Positions 49,499 through 57,614 of a stretch of 64,000 nucleotides of DNA are shown here, one piece after another (the stretch's first letter is position 1; every line of letters starts with the position of its first letter). The notes under the pieces are model-generated. The model was not told where the DNA came from and did not search any database. It worked only from the letters and a program-made list of their open reading frames with translations. This DNA comes from Burkholderia vietnamiensis LMG 10929. Its GTDB lineage: Bacteria; Pseudomonadota; Gammaproteobacteria; Burkholderiales; Burkholderiaceae. Made by a program: the position numbers and the translations under genes. The stretch is taken from the NCBI RefSeq assembly GCF_000959445.1, contig NZ_CP009631.1, positions 1,736,001-1,800,000 on the forward strand, written 5' to 3'.

Positions 49499-50290
49499 TC
49501 AGCGCTTGTAATGCGGCTGACGCTTCTCCAGGAATGCGGTGATGCCTTCGAACGCGTCGGCGTGATGTAGCGCCGCGACGAAATGATCGCGCTCGGTCAC
49601 GAGGTGTGCGTCGAGCGGCTGGGCGGTCGCGTCGTCGAGCAGTTGCTTGATGCGCGCAAGCGCGTTCGGCGAGACGCCGGCAAGCGAGTCGGCCCACGCG
49701 AGTGCGTCGCGCAATGCGGCGCCGGGCACCGCGAGCCGATTGACGATGCCGAGCGCATGCAGCCGTTCGGCCGCGATCGGTTTGCCTTCGAGCAGGATTT
49801 CGGCCGCGAGCGCCCGCGGCAGTGCGCGCGCGAGAAACCACGAGCCGCCCCCGTCGGGCGTGAGGCCGACGCGCGCGTACGACATCACGAACTTCGCGTC
49901 GTGCGCGGCCACGACCATGTCGCAGGCGAGCGCGAGCGAGAAGCCTGCACCGGCCGCCGCGCCTTCCACTGCGGCGATCACCGGCTTCGTCGACGCGCGG
50001 ATCGCCGTCACCCACGCGGCGAGCTGATCGATGCTGTCGGCCTGACAGGACGGATCCTTCGAACGGTTGTCGAGCAGGCGGTTCAGGTTGCCGCCCGCGC
50101 AAAAGAAGCGATCGGCGCCCGTGAGCACCACGGCGCGAATCTCGGGATCGCGTTCGGCGGTCGCGAGCGCTTCGACGCCGGCCGCATACATGTCGGGATG
50201 CAGCGCGTTGCGCGCGCCGGGATTGGACAACGTGAGGACGAGCGTCGATTCGCTCTCGGGCGGCCGCGAAGCCAGCAGTTCGGCACTCAT
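49499..50290 (-). CDS. crotonase family protein, probable enoyl-CoA isomerase
   Basis: A 263-residue crotonase-fold protein. The oxyanion-hole segment AGGNLNRL (near 65-72) and GAAAGAGFSLALACD (110-124) are visible. The two catalytic glutamates of enoyl-CoA hydratase are replaced (S118 and A139 by motif alignment), while Asp146 sits in GLTPDGGGSW, as in PaaG-type isomerases. It is better called an isomerase than a hydratase. Divergent from the glutathione transferase gene at 50492 across about 200 bp. Confidence 0.82.
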   Translation of the reverse strand: MSAELLASRPPESESTLVLTLSNPGARNALHPDMYAAGVEALATAERDPEIRAVVLTGADRFFCAGGNLNRLLDNRSKDPSCQADSIDQLAAWVTAIRASTKPVIAAVEGAAAGAGFSLALACDMVVAAHDAKFVMSYARVGLTPDGGGSWFLARALPRALAAEILLEGKPIAAERLHALGIVNRLAVPGAALRDALAWADSLAGVSPNALARIKQLLDDATAQPLDAHLVTERDHFVAALHHADAFEGITAFLEKRQPHYKR

Positions 50291-50491
50291 GCGAGTGTGT
50301 CTCCATCGAATGGCGCGGCGGCGGTGAGCCGCGCGTCGCGCGTGCGGACCGGCGGCTGCCGCAGCGGATGTAATGTCGTCGTGGCGGGCGGGAAACTGCT
50401 TTAGACTAGCACGAACGTGCTTTTCAGCGCGACGAATCCCGAGCCGGTCGGGCTCTGCCGCGACCGCGCCCACGCCACGAAGGAGGCTCCG

Positions 50492-51148
50492 ATGCTGCAG
50501 TTGTGCGGTATTCCGTTGTCCAACTACTACAACAAGGTGAAGTTCGTGCTGCTCGAGCACGACATCCCGTTCGAGGAAACCAAATGCAGCCTGCCGATCA
50601 GCGATCCGGCGCTGCTGGCCGATTCGCCGCTCGGCAAAATCCCGTTCGTGAAGACCGAAGAGGGCGCGCTGTTCGAGTCGCAGGCGATCATCGAGTATCT
50701 GGCCGCGCGGCATCCGGACAAGGCGATCTTCCCGTCGGCGCCGTTTGCGGCCGCGAAGGTGCGCGAGCTCGTCGAGACGCTCGAGCTGTATCTCGAATGG
50801 ACCGCGCGCGAGGTCTATACCGAGGCGTTTTTCGGCGGGAAGGTGAGCGACGCGATGAAGGCGCACGTCGAGAAGCGCCTGCCGCGCGCGATCGATGCGT
50901 TCAAGCGGCTCACGCAGTTTTCACCGTACGTGCTCGGCGATAGCTTCGGTCTTGCCGACATCGCCGCGTTCGTCCATCTGCCGGTGCTCGGGATGGCGAC
51001 GAAGGCGATCTACGATCGCGATTTTCTCCTCGACGCGGGCATCGACTGGAAGGCGCACGCGAAGCTGGTGGGCGCACGGCCCGCCGCGCAGCGCGTGGCC
51101 GCCGACCGCAAGGCGTACGTTGAAGCGGCAAACCTCGCGCGTTCGTAA
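50492..51148 (+). CDS. glutathione S-transferase family protein
   Basis: A 218-residue protein with an N-terminal thioredoxin-like domain (IPLSNYYNKVKFVLLEHDIPFEE; Ser near residue 10 as possible catalytic residue; GKIPFVK; FESQAIIEYLAARHP). A helical C-terminal domain follows (SPYVLGDSFGLADIAAFVHLP). AGGAGG precedes the ATG at 50492. Substrate unknown. Confidence 0.88.
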   Translation: MLQLCGIPLSNYYNKVKFVLLEHDIPFEETKCSLPISDPALLADSPLGKIPFVKTEEGALFESQAIIEYLAARHPDKAIFPSAPFAAAKVRELVETLELYLEWTAREVYTEAFFGGKVSDAMKAHVEKRLPRAIDAFKRLTQFSPYVLGDSFGLADIAAFVHLPVLGMATKAIYDRDFLLDAGIDWKAHAKLVGARPAAQRVAADRKAYVEAANLARS

Positions 51149-51189
51149 GCACGGCCCGGCCGCCCGCGCGGCTCGCGGCGGCGCCCCGG

Positions 51190-52362
51190 TTACAGGCGCG
51201 CCAGCCGTTCCAGTGCGGACGCGAGCGTGCTCTCCTGTTTGGCGAAGCAGAAGCGCACGACGCCCGATTCGTGCGGCGCGTGATAGAACGCCGACACGGG
51301 AATGGCCGCCACACCGATCTCCGCCGTGAGCCACTTGGCGAATTCCGCTTCGGACACGTCGCTGATCGCCGAATAATCGACGCACTGGAAGTACGTGCCC
51401 GTGCACGGCAGCAGCTTGAAGCGCGTACGCTCGAGGCCGGCCCGGAAGAAGTCGCGCTTCTTCTGATAGAAGTCGGGCAGCGTCAGATACGGCGCCGGGT
51501 CGCGCAGATAATCGGCGATCCCCACCTGCATCGGCGTGTTCACCGTGAACACGTTGAACTGATGAACCTTGCGGAATTCCGCGGTCAGCGCGGCCGGCGC
51601 CGCGACGTAGCCGATCTTCCAGCCGGTCACGTGGAAGGTCTTCCCGAAGCTCGACACGATGAAGCTGCGCGCGGCCAGTTCGGGATAGCGCGCGACGCTC
51701 TCGTGCCGCGCGCCGTCGTAGACCATGTGCTCGTACACCTCGTCCGACAGGATCAGCACGTTGGTGCCGCGCACGATCTCCTCGAGCCTGCGCAGGTCCG
51801 CCTCGCGCCACACGGTGCCGGTGGGGTTGTGCGGCGTATTGATCAGGATCATGCGCGTCTTCGGCGTGATCGCGGCGGCGAGACGGTCGAACGGAATCGC
51901 GTAGTCGGGCGCGTCGAGCGTGACGAACACCGGCTTGCCGCCGGCGAGTTCGATCGACGGCAGGTAGCTGTCGTAGGTCGGCTCGATCACGATGACCTCG
52001 TCGCCCGGATGCACCGCGCAGAGAATCGCCGTGAGCAGCGCCTGCGTCGCGCCGGCCGTCACCGTGATCTCGGTGGCGGCATCGTAGCGCCGGCCATACA
52101 GGTGTTCGATCTTGTCGGCGATCGCGCCGCGCAGCGACGCGACGCCCGCCATCGGCGGATACTGATTGTGGCCGTTGCGCATCGCGGCCGCGACCGCGTC
52201 GACGATGCGCGGGTCGCAGTCGAAATCGGGGAAGCCCTGGCCGAGGTTGACGGCGCCTTTTTCGGCGGCGAGCGCGCTCATGACCGTGAAGATCGTCGTG
52301 CCGACGTTCGGCAGGCGCGAAGGGAAAACGGGAGCGGTGGGCATGTCGGAAGGAGCGTTCAT
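51190..52362 (-). CDS. PLP-dependent class I/II aminotransferase (methionine aminotransferase-like)
   Basis: A 390-residue fold type I aminotransferase. Motifs include NLGQGFPDFD near the N-terminus, NTPHNPTG (175-182), SDEVYE (206-211), and the PLP lysine K241 in SSFGKTFHVTGWKIGY. The pattern matches the YbdL/kynurenine-oxoglutarate aminotransferase subgroup acting on methionine and aromatic acids. The start at 52362 (MNAPSDMP) fits. The PIN gene lies 33 nt upstream on the same strand, probably in one transcript. Confidence 0.88.
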   Translation of the reverse strand: MNAPSDMPTAPVFPSRLPNVGTTIFTVMSALAAEKGAVNLGQGFPDFDCDPRIVDAVAAAMRNGHNQYPPMAGVASLRGAIADKIEHLYGRRYDAATEITVTAGATQALLTAILCAVHPGDEVIVIEPTYDSYLPSIELAGGKPVFVTLDAPDYAIPFDRLAAAITPKTRMILINTPHNPTGTVWREADLRRLEEIVRGTNVLILSDEVYEHMVYDGARHESVARYPELAARSFIVSSFGKTFHVTGWKIGYVAAPAALTAEFRKVHQFNVFTVNTPMQVGIADYLRDPAPYLTLPDFYQKKRDFFRAGLERTRFKLLPCTGTYFQCVDYSAISDVSEAEFAKWLTAEIGVAAIPVSAFYHAPHESGVVRFCFAKQESTLASALERLARL

Positions 52363-52395
52363 CGATACGGTCGCAAGCGGTTGGCGCCGGGCCGT

Positions 52396-52893
52396 TCAGG
52401 CCGGCGTGGGAGTGGTGGCCGACGCGGTGTCGAGTGCGCACGCTTCGGCAAACGGCGCGGGCTGCGCGATCCGGAAGCCGAAGTCGCGCGCGGTGCGTTT
52501 CGCGAGCTTGAGCAGCGCGCGATCCTTCGACACGAGCCAGTCGGCCTGTGCCGCGCGCGCGAGTTCGAGAAACTTCTGGTCGTCGCGGTCCTTGCACTTC
52601 GGCAGCGGCGGCGCGTCGGCCGCAAGCGGCGGCGGCTCGACGAGGCTCGCCAGGCGCGCGACGATCGCGAGCGCTTCGGTCTTGTCGATCGCGCGAGCCT
52701 GGAACTGCGGGTAGTCGAGCACGAGCGTGAGTTCGTTCAGGCAGCGGCTGTCGATCACGGCGGCGAGCGTGCCGTGTTCGAGCGCGGCGCGGATCGGGCG
52801 CGTGGCAGGGTCGTCGAATACGAGAATGTCGATCCAGACGTTCGAGTCGAGCACGACGCGGTGCGCGGCATGCGGGGCGAGTGAGCGGGTCAT
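52396..52893 (-). CDS. PIN-domain protein, putative toxin-type ribonuclease without antitoxin
   Basis: A 165-residue PIN-domain protein. The conserved acidic residues are visible in VLDSNVWIDIL (Asp16), the helix with Glu near 54, KDRDDQKFLELA (Asp103/104) and the SKDRALL block. These PIN proteins are RNases, often VapC-like toxins of the COG1569 group. No small antitoxin ORF lies next to it; the neighbours are an aminotransferase and divergent yaaA. It could be an RNA-processing enzyme rather than a toxin. Confidence 0.85.
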   Translation of the reverse strand: MTRSLAPHAAHRVVLDSNVWIDILVFDDPATRPIRAALEHGTLAAVIDSRCLNELTLVLDYPQFQARAIDKTEALAIVARLASLVEPPPLAADAPPLPKCKDRDDQKFLELARAAQADWLVSKDRALLKLAKRTARDFGFRIAQPAPFAEACALDTASATTPTPA

Positions 52894-52897
52894 TCGT

Positions 52898-52903
52898 TAC
52901 AAT
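52898..52903 (+). promoter_or_regulatory. possible -10 box of yaaA
   Basis: TACAAT lies 48 nt before the yaaA start in the 57-bp divergent region. No good -35 is visible and it overlaps the PIN gene start region. Confidence 0.35.
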
Positions 52904-52950
52904 CGGTGGTTTTCGTCTGACCGCAAGGCACGGCGTGCCAGCGAGCCTCT

Positions 52951-53733
52951 ATGATAATCGTTCTCTCTCCCGCCAAATCTCTCGACTACGACACGCCCGC
53001 CCACGTCCCGTCCTACACGCAGCCCGCCTTCGTCGACGATGCCTCGGAGCTGATCGACGGCCTGCGCAAGCTGTCGCCGCAGGACATCGCGACGCTGATG
53101 GACATCTCCGACCCGCTCGCGCGCCTGAACTTCCAGCGCTACGCGGACTGGTCGCCGACCTTCACGCCGGCCAACGCGAAGCAGGCCGTGCTCGCATTCA
53201 ACGGCGACGTGTACGAGGGGTTCGATGCGAAATCGCTGTCGGCCGCGGATCTCGACTACGCGCAGCAGCACGTGCGCGTGCTGTCGGGCCTGTACGGGCT
53301 GCTGCGGCCGCTCGATCTGCTGCAGCCGTACCGGCTCGAAATGGGCACCCGTTTCGCGAACGCACGCGGCAAGGATCTGTATGCGTTCTGGGGCGACCGG
53401 ATCACGCGCGCGCTGAACGAGCAGCTCGAGACGCGCAGCGGCGCGGCGCGCGTGTTGATCAACTGCGCGTCGACCGAGTACTTCAAGTCCGTCAAGCCGA
53501 AGCTGCTGGCCGCGCCGGTCGTCACGCCGGTGTTCGAGGACTGGAAGGGCGGCCGCTACAAGATCATCAGCTTTCATGCGAAGCGCGCGCGTGGCCTGAT
53601 GGCGCGCTACATCGTCGAGAACCGCATCGCCGAGCCGGCGGCGCTGAAGGATTTTGCGCTGGAAGGCTACGCGTTCGACGCAGCGGCGTCGAACGATTCG
53701 ACTTACGTATATCGCCGGCGCATCGGCGAGTGA
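52951..53733 (+). CDS. yaaA: peroxide stress protein YaaA (DUF328/UPF0246)
   Basis: A 260-residue YaaA family protein, which in E. coli is induced by OxyR and lowers free iron under peroxide stress, with a DNA-binding fold. Conserved blocks are [13 protein letters not shown] at the N-terminus, FNGDVYEGF near 82-90, [23 protein letters not shown] and [17 protein letters not shown]. Length is standard. Its promoter region is short and shared with the divergent PIN gene. Confidence 0.95.
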   Translation: MIIVLSPAKSLDYDTPAHVPSYTQPAFVDDASELIDGLRKLSPQDIATLMDISDPLARLNFQRYADWSPTFTPANAKQAVLAFNGDVYEGFDAKSLSAADLDYAQQHVRVLSGLYGLLRPLDLLQPYRLEMGTRFANARGKDLYAFWGDRITRALNEQLETRSGAARVLINCASTEYFKSVKPKLLAAPVVTPVFEDWKGGRYKIISFHAKRARGLMARYIVENRIAEPAALKDFALEGYAFDAAASNDSTYVYRRRIGE

Positions 53734-53738
53734 GCTTG

Positions 53739-53761
53739 CCGGCCGTTCACGAGACGGCCGG
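53739..53761 (+). other. stem-loop after yaaA
   Basis: CCGGCCGT and ACGGCCGG form an 8-bp stem with a 7-nt loop, 6 nt after the stop. No T-run follows, so it may protect the mRNA 3' end instead of terminating. Confidence 0.4.
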
Positions 53762-53818
53762 TCCATGGACGACCCCGGGCGCGGCAATCCGCCGTTGCGC
53801 TCGACACTGGAGAGACAG

Positions 53819-54973
53819 ATGACCCTTTCGATCACCAGCAATTTCGATGCGGGCGCGATCGACGTCGTGTCGTGCGAGCGCGCGGACGCGATCCGGCTGC
53901 GCGTACGCGGCGACAGCCGCTCGGAGTTCGCGCAATGGTTCTACTTCCGGTTGACGGGCGCACGCGGCGAACGCTGCGTGATGTCGTTCGAAAATGCAGC
54001 GGAATGCGCGTATCCGGCGGGGTGGCGCAACTACCACGCGGTCGCGAGCTACGACCGCGTCGACTGGTTCCGCGTGCCGACGACGTTCGACGGCAAGACG
54101 ATGACGATCGACCATACGCCCGAATTCGACAGCATCTACTACGCGTATTTCGAGCCGTACTCGGAAGAGCGGCACGCGGCGTTTCTCGGCGCGGTCCAGC
54201 AGTTGCCGCAGGCGAGCGTCGTCGAGCTCGGCCGCACGGTCGAAGGCCGGCCGATGTCGCTGCTGACGCTCGGCACGCCGGAGCTCGACGGCGTGCCGAA
54301 GAAGAAGGTGTGGATCATCGCGCGCCAGCATCCGGGCGAGACGATGGCCGAGTGGTTCGTCGAAGGGCTGGTCAAGCGGCTTGCCGGATGGGGCGATTGG
54401 TCCGGCGATCCGGTGGCGCGCAAGCTGTACGACCGCGCGACGTTCTACATCGTCCCGAACATGAATCCGGACGGCAGCGTGCACGGCAACCTGCGCACCA
54501 ACGCGGCGGGCGCGAACCTGAACCGCGAGTGGATGGCGCCCGATGCCGAGCGCAGTCCCGAAGTGCTGGCCGTGCGGGATGCGATCCATGCGACCGGTTG
54601 CGACATGTTCTTCGACATCCACGGCGACGAGGATTTGCCGTACGTGTTCGTCGCGGGTTCCGAGATGCTGCCGAGCTTTACCGATCAGCAGCGCATCGAG
54701 CAGGCCGCATTCATCGATGCGTTCAAGGTGGCGAGCCCGGACTTCCAGACCGAGCACGGCTACGCGGCGAGCAAGTACCGGGAAGACGCGCTCAAGCTCG
54801 CGTCGAAGTACATCGGTCATCACTTCGGCTGCCTGTCGCTGACGCTCGAGATGCCATTCAAGGACAACGCGAACCTGCCCGACGAGCGCGTCGGCTGGAA
54901 CGGCCAGCGCAGCGCGGCGCTCGGTGCGGCGATGCTCGCGGCGATTCACGCGCAGGTGGAAGCGTTCGCGTAA
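53819..54973 (+). CDS. M14 zinc carboxypeptidase, cytosolic carboxypeptidase (CCP)-like
   Basis: A 384-residue protein with an N-terminal beta domain typical of the M14D (CCP/Nna1-like) subfamily (residues 1-120) and a C-terminal zinc carboxypeptidase domain. Zinc ligands H171 and E174 (HPGE) and H268 (DIHGD), substrate-binding N214/R236 (NMNPDG, NREW) and catalytic E344 (LTLEMPFKD) are visible. No signal peptide, so cytoplasmic. Eukaryotic relatives deglutamylate tubulin; the bacterial substrate is unknown. GGAGAG precedes the ATG. Confidence 0.88.
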   Translation: MTLSITSNFDAGAIDVVSCERADAIRLRVRGDSRSEFAQWFYFRLTGARGERCVMSFENAAECAYPAGWRNYHAVASYDRVDWFRVPTTFDGKTMTIDHTPEFDSIYYAYFEPYSEERHAAFLGAVQQLPQASVVELGRTVEGRPMSLLTLGTPELDGVPKKKVWIIARQHPGETMAEWFVEGLVKRLAGWGDWSGDPVARKLYDRATFYIVPNMNPDGSVHGNLRTNAAGANLNREWMAPDAERSPEVLAVRDAIHATGCDMFFDIHGDEDLPYVFVAGSEMLPSFTDQQRIEQAAFIDAFKVASPDFQTEHGYAASKYREDALKLASKYIGHHFGCLSLTLEMPFKDNANLPDERVGWNGQRSAALGAAMLAAIHAQVEAFA

Positions 54974-54995
54974 GCGCAGGGTCGGCACGATGAAA

Positions 54996-55029
54996 AAAAG
55001 CCGGCGCATCGTGCGATGCGCCGGCTTTT
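54996..55029. terminator. bidirectional terminator between convergent genes
   Basis: AAAAGCCGGCGCATC and GATGCGCCGGCTTTT form a 15-bp stem with a 4-nt loop. The A and T flanks serve both the peptidase gene (plus) and the Lys-tail gene (minus). Confidence 0.92.
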
Positions 55030-55057
55030 CTGCTTCTGTCGTTGCCGCTCCGTCGTA

Positions 55058-55705
55058 TCAGGACTTCTTCGCGGTCTTTTTCTTGACGGCTTTCTTCGTG
55101 CCGCTCGATTTCTTCGTTGCTGCGGCCTTTTTGCCGGTGCGGCCGGACGCCTTGACCTTGCCGCGGTGCGACTTGCCCTTGAACTTCTTCGACGACGACG
55201 ACGGGCGCTCGACGTGCGCCTTCAGCGGCGGCACCGGGTCGTTCCAGCTGAACGCCAGCATTTGCTGACCGACGTAGCCGCAACGGAACTTCAGCGGTGT
55301 CGGGTCACTGCCGTCACTGTGGACGCCGAGACCGTCGACGGTGACGATGTTGTCGACCTTCACGCGTTGCTTGCCCTGATCGAACGAATCGTTCCACGGC
55401 GTGATCGTCGCGTTGCCGCTTTCGAATGCGTTCGGCGCGAAGTCGACGCGGTCGAATGCCGACGACGTACTGGCGATGAAGCTGCCGTGCGCCGCACAAT
55501 CGGCGACGATCGGATCGGCATGCATGTCGTTGACGAACTTGTTGATCAGTTCGGAGCGCTGGTCGAGGAGGTCGGCGAATACCGGTGCCGGAAGCGCAAG
55601 CGACAAGCCCGCGACACAGGCTGCCAGCTTGCCGAGCGCCCGAACGATCCGGAGCGAGGCAGAAGTGCTGTCCATCTGGTTATTGGTGAGGAGCGAATGA
55701 GGCAT
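55058..55705 (-). CDS. exported protein with lysine-rich C-terminal tail
   Basis: A 215-residue protein with an N-terminal signal peptide ending near residue 44 (PVFA|DL). A globular domain follows (about 45-165) with two Cys and a FRCGYVGQQMLAFSWNDP block. The last 47 residues are dominated by Lys, Ser, Thr and Ala, like a histone H1 tail. I half-recognise the domain as the BspC-type protein of Burkholderia but cannot confirm it. The tail could bind anionic cell-wall polymers or nucleic acid. A later start at 55675 would retain the signal. Confidence 0.75.
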   Translation of the reverse strand: MPHSLLTNNQMDSTSASLRIVRALGKLAACVAGLSLALPAPVFADLLDQRSELINKFVNDMHADPIVADCAAHGSFIASTSSAFDRVDFAPNAFESGNATITPWNDSFDQGKQRVKVDNIVTVDGLGVHSDGSDPTPLKFRCGYVGQQMLAFSWNDPVPPLKAHVERPSSSSKKFKGKSHRGKVKASGRTGKKAAATKKSSGTKKAVKKKTAKKS

Positions 55706-55827
55706 CGGGCAGGTATAGAGGCCCGGTGAAGATCAGGAGTTCAATCTTAGCGTAAAAAAGTTGTGCGGCCTTAGATGCCGTACTCTGCCGCGCTGCGCAA
55801 TACGACCCGGCGCACGGCGCGTGCCGT

Positions 55828-56511
55828 TTACGCCCGCGGACCGCCGAGGCGATAGCGCCGGACGTCGAACGTCGTCACCCACGCGGGCCGATAGACGGCG
55901 ATCAGTGCTGTCGCCATGCCGGTGAACCACGCTTCACCGAGCGCGAGCAGTGCGGTGTTGAGCAGATAGCCGGCCGGAATCACGACGGGCACGCCGTCCG
56001 CCAGCGCGAGCTGCACGCCGGCCGCAGCCGCGGCGACCGAGATGATCGCGATGGCCGGTGAGAAAAAGCCCTGGCCGATGATGAACGACGCGAGGTTATG
56101 CGGCAGCCACGCGATGGCGGCGCGCTGCAGCACCGCGGACACGGCGACGGGCAGCGCGCCGTACACCAGATAAGTGAGGCCGATGCCTTGCCATGGCGCA
56201 TCGAAGACCACTGCGGCGATGCACGTGACCACGCCCATCGCAACCAGCGCGAGCGTCCAGTCGAACAGCGTGACGAGCAGCGTCGCGCCGAGCAGATGCA
56301 TGACGATGCCGTCTTCGAGCCATGCATTCGACGCCCACAGGACGGTGATCGCGGTGACGAGCGCCAGCCACACGTGCTGAAGCGTCGCGTCCTGCAGACG
56401 AATGAATGGGCGCTTCCAGATCGCGAGCGCGAGCAGCATCGCGGCGGCGATCCAGCCACCAACACCAACCCAGAGCGGAAGCGGTGTGAAGAGAAAACCC
56501 ATGGCTTCCAT
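55828..56511 (-). CDS. CbiM-like energy-coupling factor permease, no partners
   Basis: A 227-residue polytopic membrane protein with about six helices that resembles the CbiM/NikM S-component family of cobalt/nickel ECF transporters. The conserved helix with DGIVMHLLGATLLVTLFDWTLAL near 67-90 is present. The N-terminus (MEAMGFLF) lacks the MHI metal-binding start of true CbiM/NikM, so metal specificity is doubtful. No ECF ATPase (CbiO) or transmembrane partner (CbiQ) is adjacent. Alternative start: ATG at residue 4. Confidence 0.75.
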   Translation of the reverse strand: MEAMGFLFTPLPLWVGVGGWIAAAMLLALAIWKRPFIRLQDATLQHVWLALVTAITVLWASNAWLEDGIVMHLLGATLLVTLFDWTLALVAMGVVTCIAAVVFDAPWQGIGLTYLVYGALPVAVSAVLQRAAIAWLPHNLASFIIGQGFFSPAIAIISVAAAAAGVQLALADGVPVVIPAGYLLNTALLALGEAWFTGMATALIAVYRPAWVTTFDVRRYRLGGPRA

Positions 56512-56578
56512 ATTACTCGTTGAGCATCAAAGCTGGGAATTCGCGAATGCCGACCGTCGCAATATCGATACTGTCCGA

Positions 56579-57415
56579 CTAACGCTCGCGCCGAAACCGT
56601 ACGCTCGGCTCGGCTGCGATCGGCAGATCGTGGGGGCCGGCGTTCGCCGCGGGCGACGGATAGCGGCGATCGTTCCGGTGCTTGCGCAGCGGAATCGGGC
56701 CGCGCTCGCCGATGGCGGGTTTGCCGGCCCGGTCGCGGTTGGCCAGCAACACCTCGAGATGCGGCGACAGCCAGCCGTTGTAGATCGCCACCGCGGCCGC
56801 CCGGTTTGCGGCGCCGAGCTGCTGGAAGATGCTGGCGAGATGGATTTTCACCGTGCCCTCGCTGATGCCCAGCGTCCGGGCGATCATCTCGTTCGTGCTG
56901 CCCATGTGGACGAAGCGCATGATCTGCGCCTGTCGCGGCGATAGCAGCCCGCTCGGCGGGCGGCGCGGCAACGTGCCGGCGAGCGTCTGGAAATGGGTGT
57001 CGTTGCGTGTCCCGGCAGGCGAGGGCAGCAGGCTCAGCGCGATGGGGGGAATGTAATGTCCGCCGAGCAGCACGATTTCAAGTGCGCGCACGATCAGATG
57101 TGGCCGTGTGGCGTGCGGGATCACGCCGGCGACGCCGTAGTCGTAGAACCGCTGGATGGCTGCCGGCGTCGACTCGTCGACCATCACCGCAACGGGCGTC
57201 GGCGAGCACGCGCTGCAGAGCGCCTGCAGTTCACCGTGGCGGCCGACATCCGGCCAGTTGATCGCGACCAGGTCGAAGCGCTCGGTGCGCAGCAGCCGAC
57301 GCGCCTGGAAACCGTCGGGCGCATCGTTGATGGTGGCGTGACGGTCGATCTGTCGTAGCAGCACCTTCAGTCCGTCACGCCGTTCGGCGTCTGAGTTCAG
57401 CACCAGGAACCGCAT
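56579..57415 (-). CDS. LuxR-type response regulator with degenerate receiver domain
   Basis: A 278-residue regulator with an N-terminal receiver-like domain (1-125) and a LuxR helix-turn-helix at about 159-215 (LSPRQAQIMRFV...NEMIARTLGISEGTVKIHLASIFQQL). The residue at the phosphorylation site is Asn53 (FDLVAINWP) instead of Asp, and the conserved Lys after strand 5 is His101. Phosphorylation is thus unlikely. A basic tail of about 50 residues follows the HTH. Start at 57415 is supported by GGAGG; an upstream ATG at 57457 is less likely. No histidine kinase is adjacent. Confidence 0.88.
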   Translation of the reverse strand: MRFLVLNSDAERRDGLKVLLRQIDRHATINDAPDGFQARRLLRTERFDLVAINWPDVGRHGELQALCSACSPTPVAVMVDESTPAAIQRFYDYGVAGVIPHATRPHLIVRALEIVLLGGHYIPPIALSLLPSPAGTRNDTHFQTLAGTLPRRPPSGLLSPRQAQIMRFVHMGSTNEMIARTLGISEGTVKIHLASIFQQLGAANRAAAVAIYNGWLSPHLEVLLANRDRAGKPAIGERGPIPLRKHRNDRRYPSPAANAGPHDLPIAAEPSVRFRRER

Positions 57416-57555
57416 ATCCAACCTCCATGAGATGAGTCGTTGATCCGCCGTCGGCATGTCTTCGATCCGATAGTGACAAAGACCTTACACGATGTCTGCT
57501 TGGCTGAAAGGCTTAGGAGAAGTCTGAAATTTGGACGGGAAGGCGCGCCGGTGCG

Positions 57556-57590
57556 AAAAAAAGCCGCTCCGGCAGAAACCGGAGCGGCTT
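57556..57590 (-). terminator. terminator of the DUF2863 gene
   Basis: On the minus strand AAGCCGCTCCGG and CCGGAGCGGCTT form a 12-bp stem with a 6-nt loop, followed by seven T. Confidence 0.92.
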
Positions 57591-57614
57591 CGGGCAGGTG
57601 GCCCGCGGCGTGGT

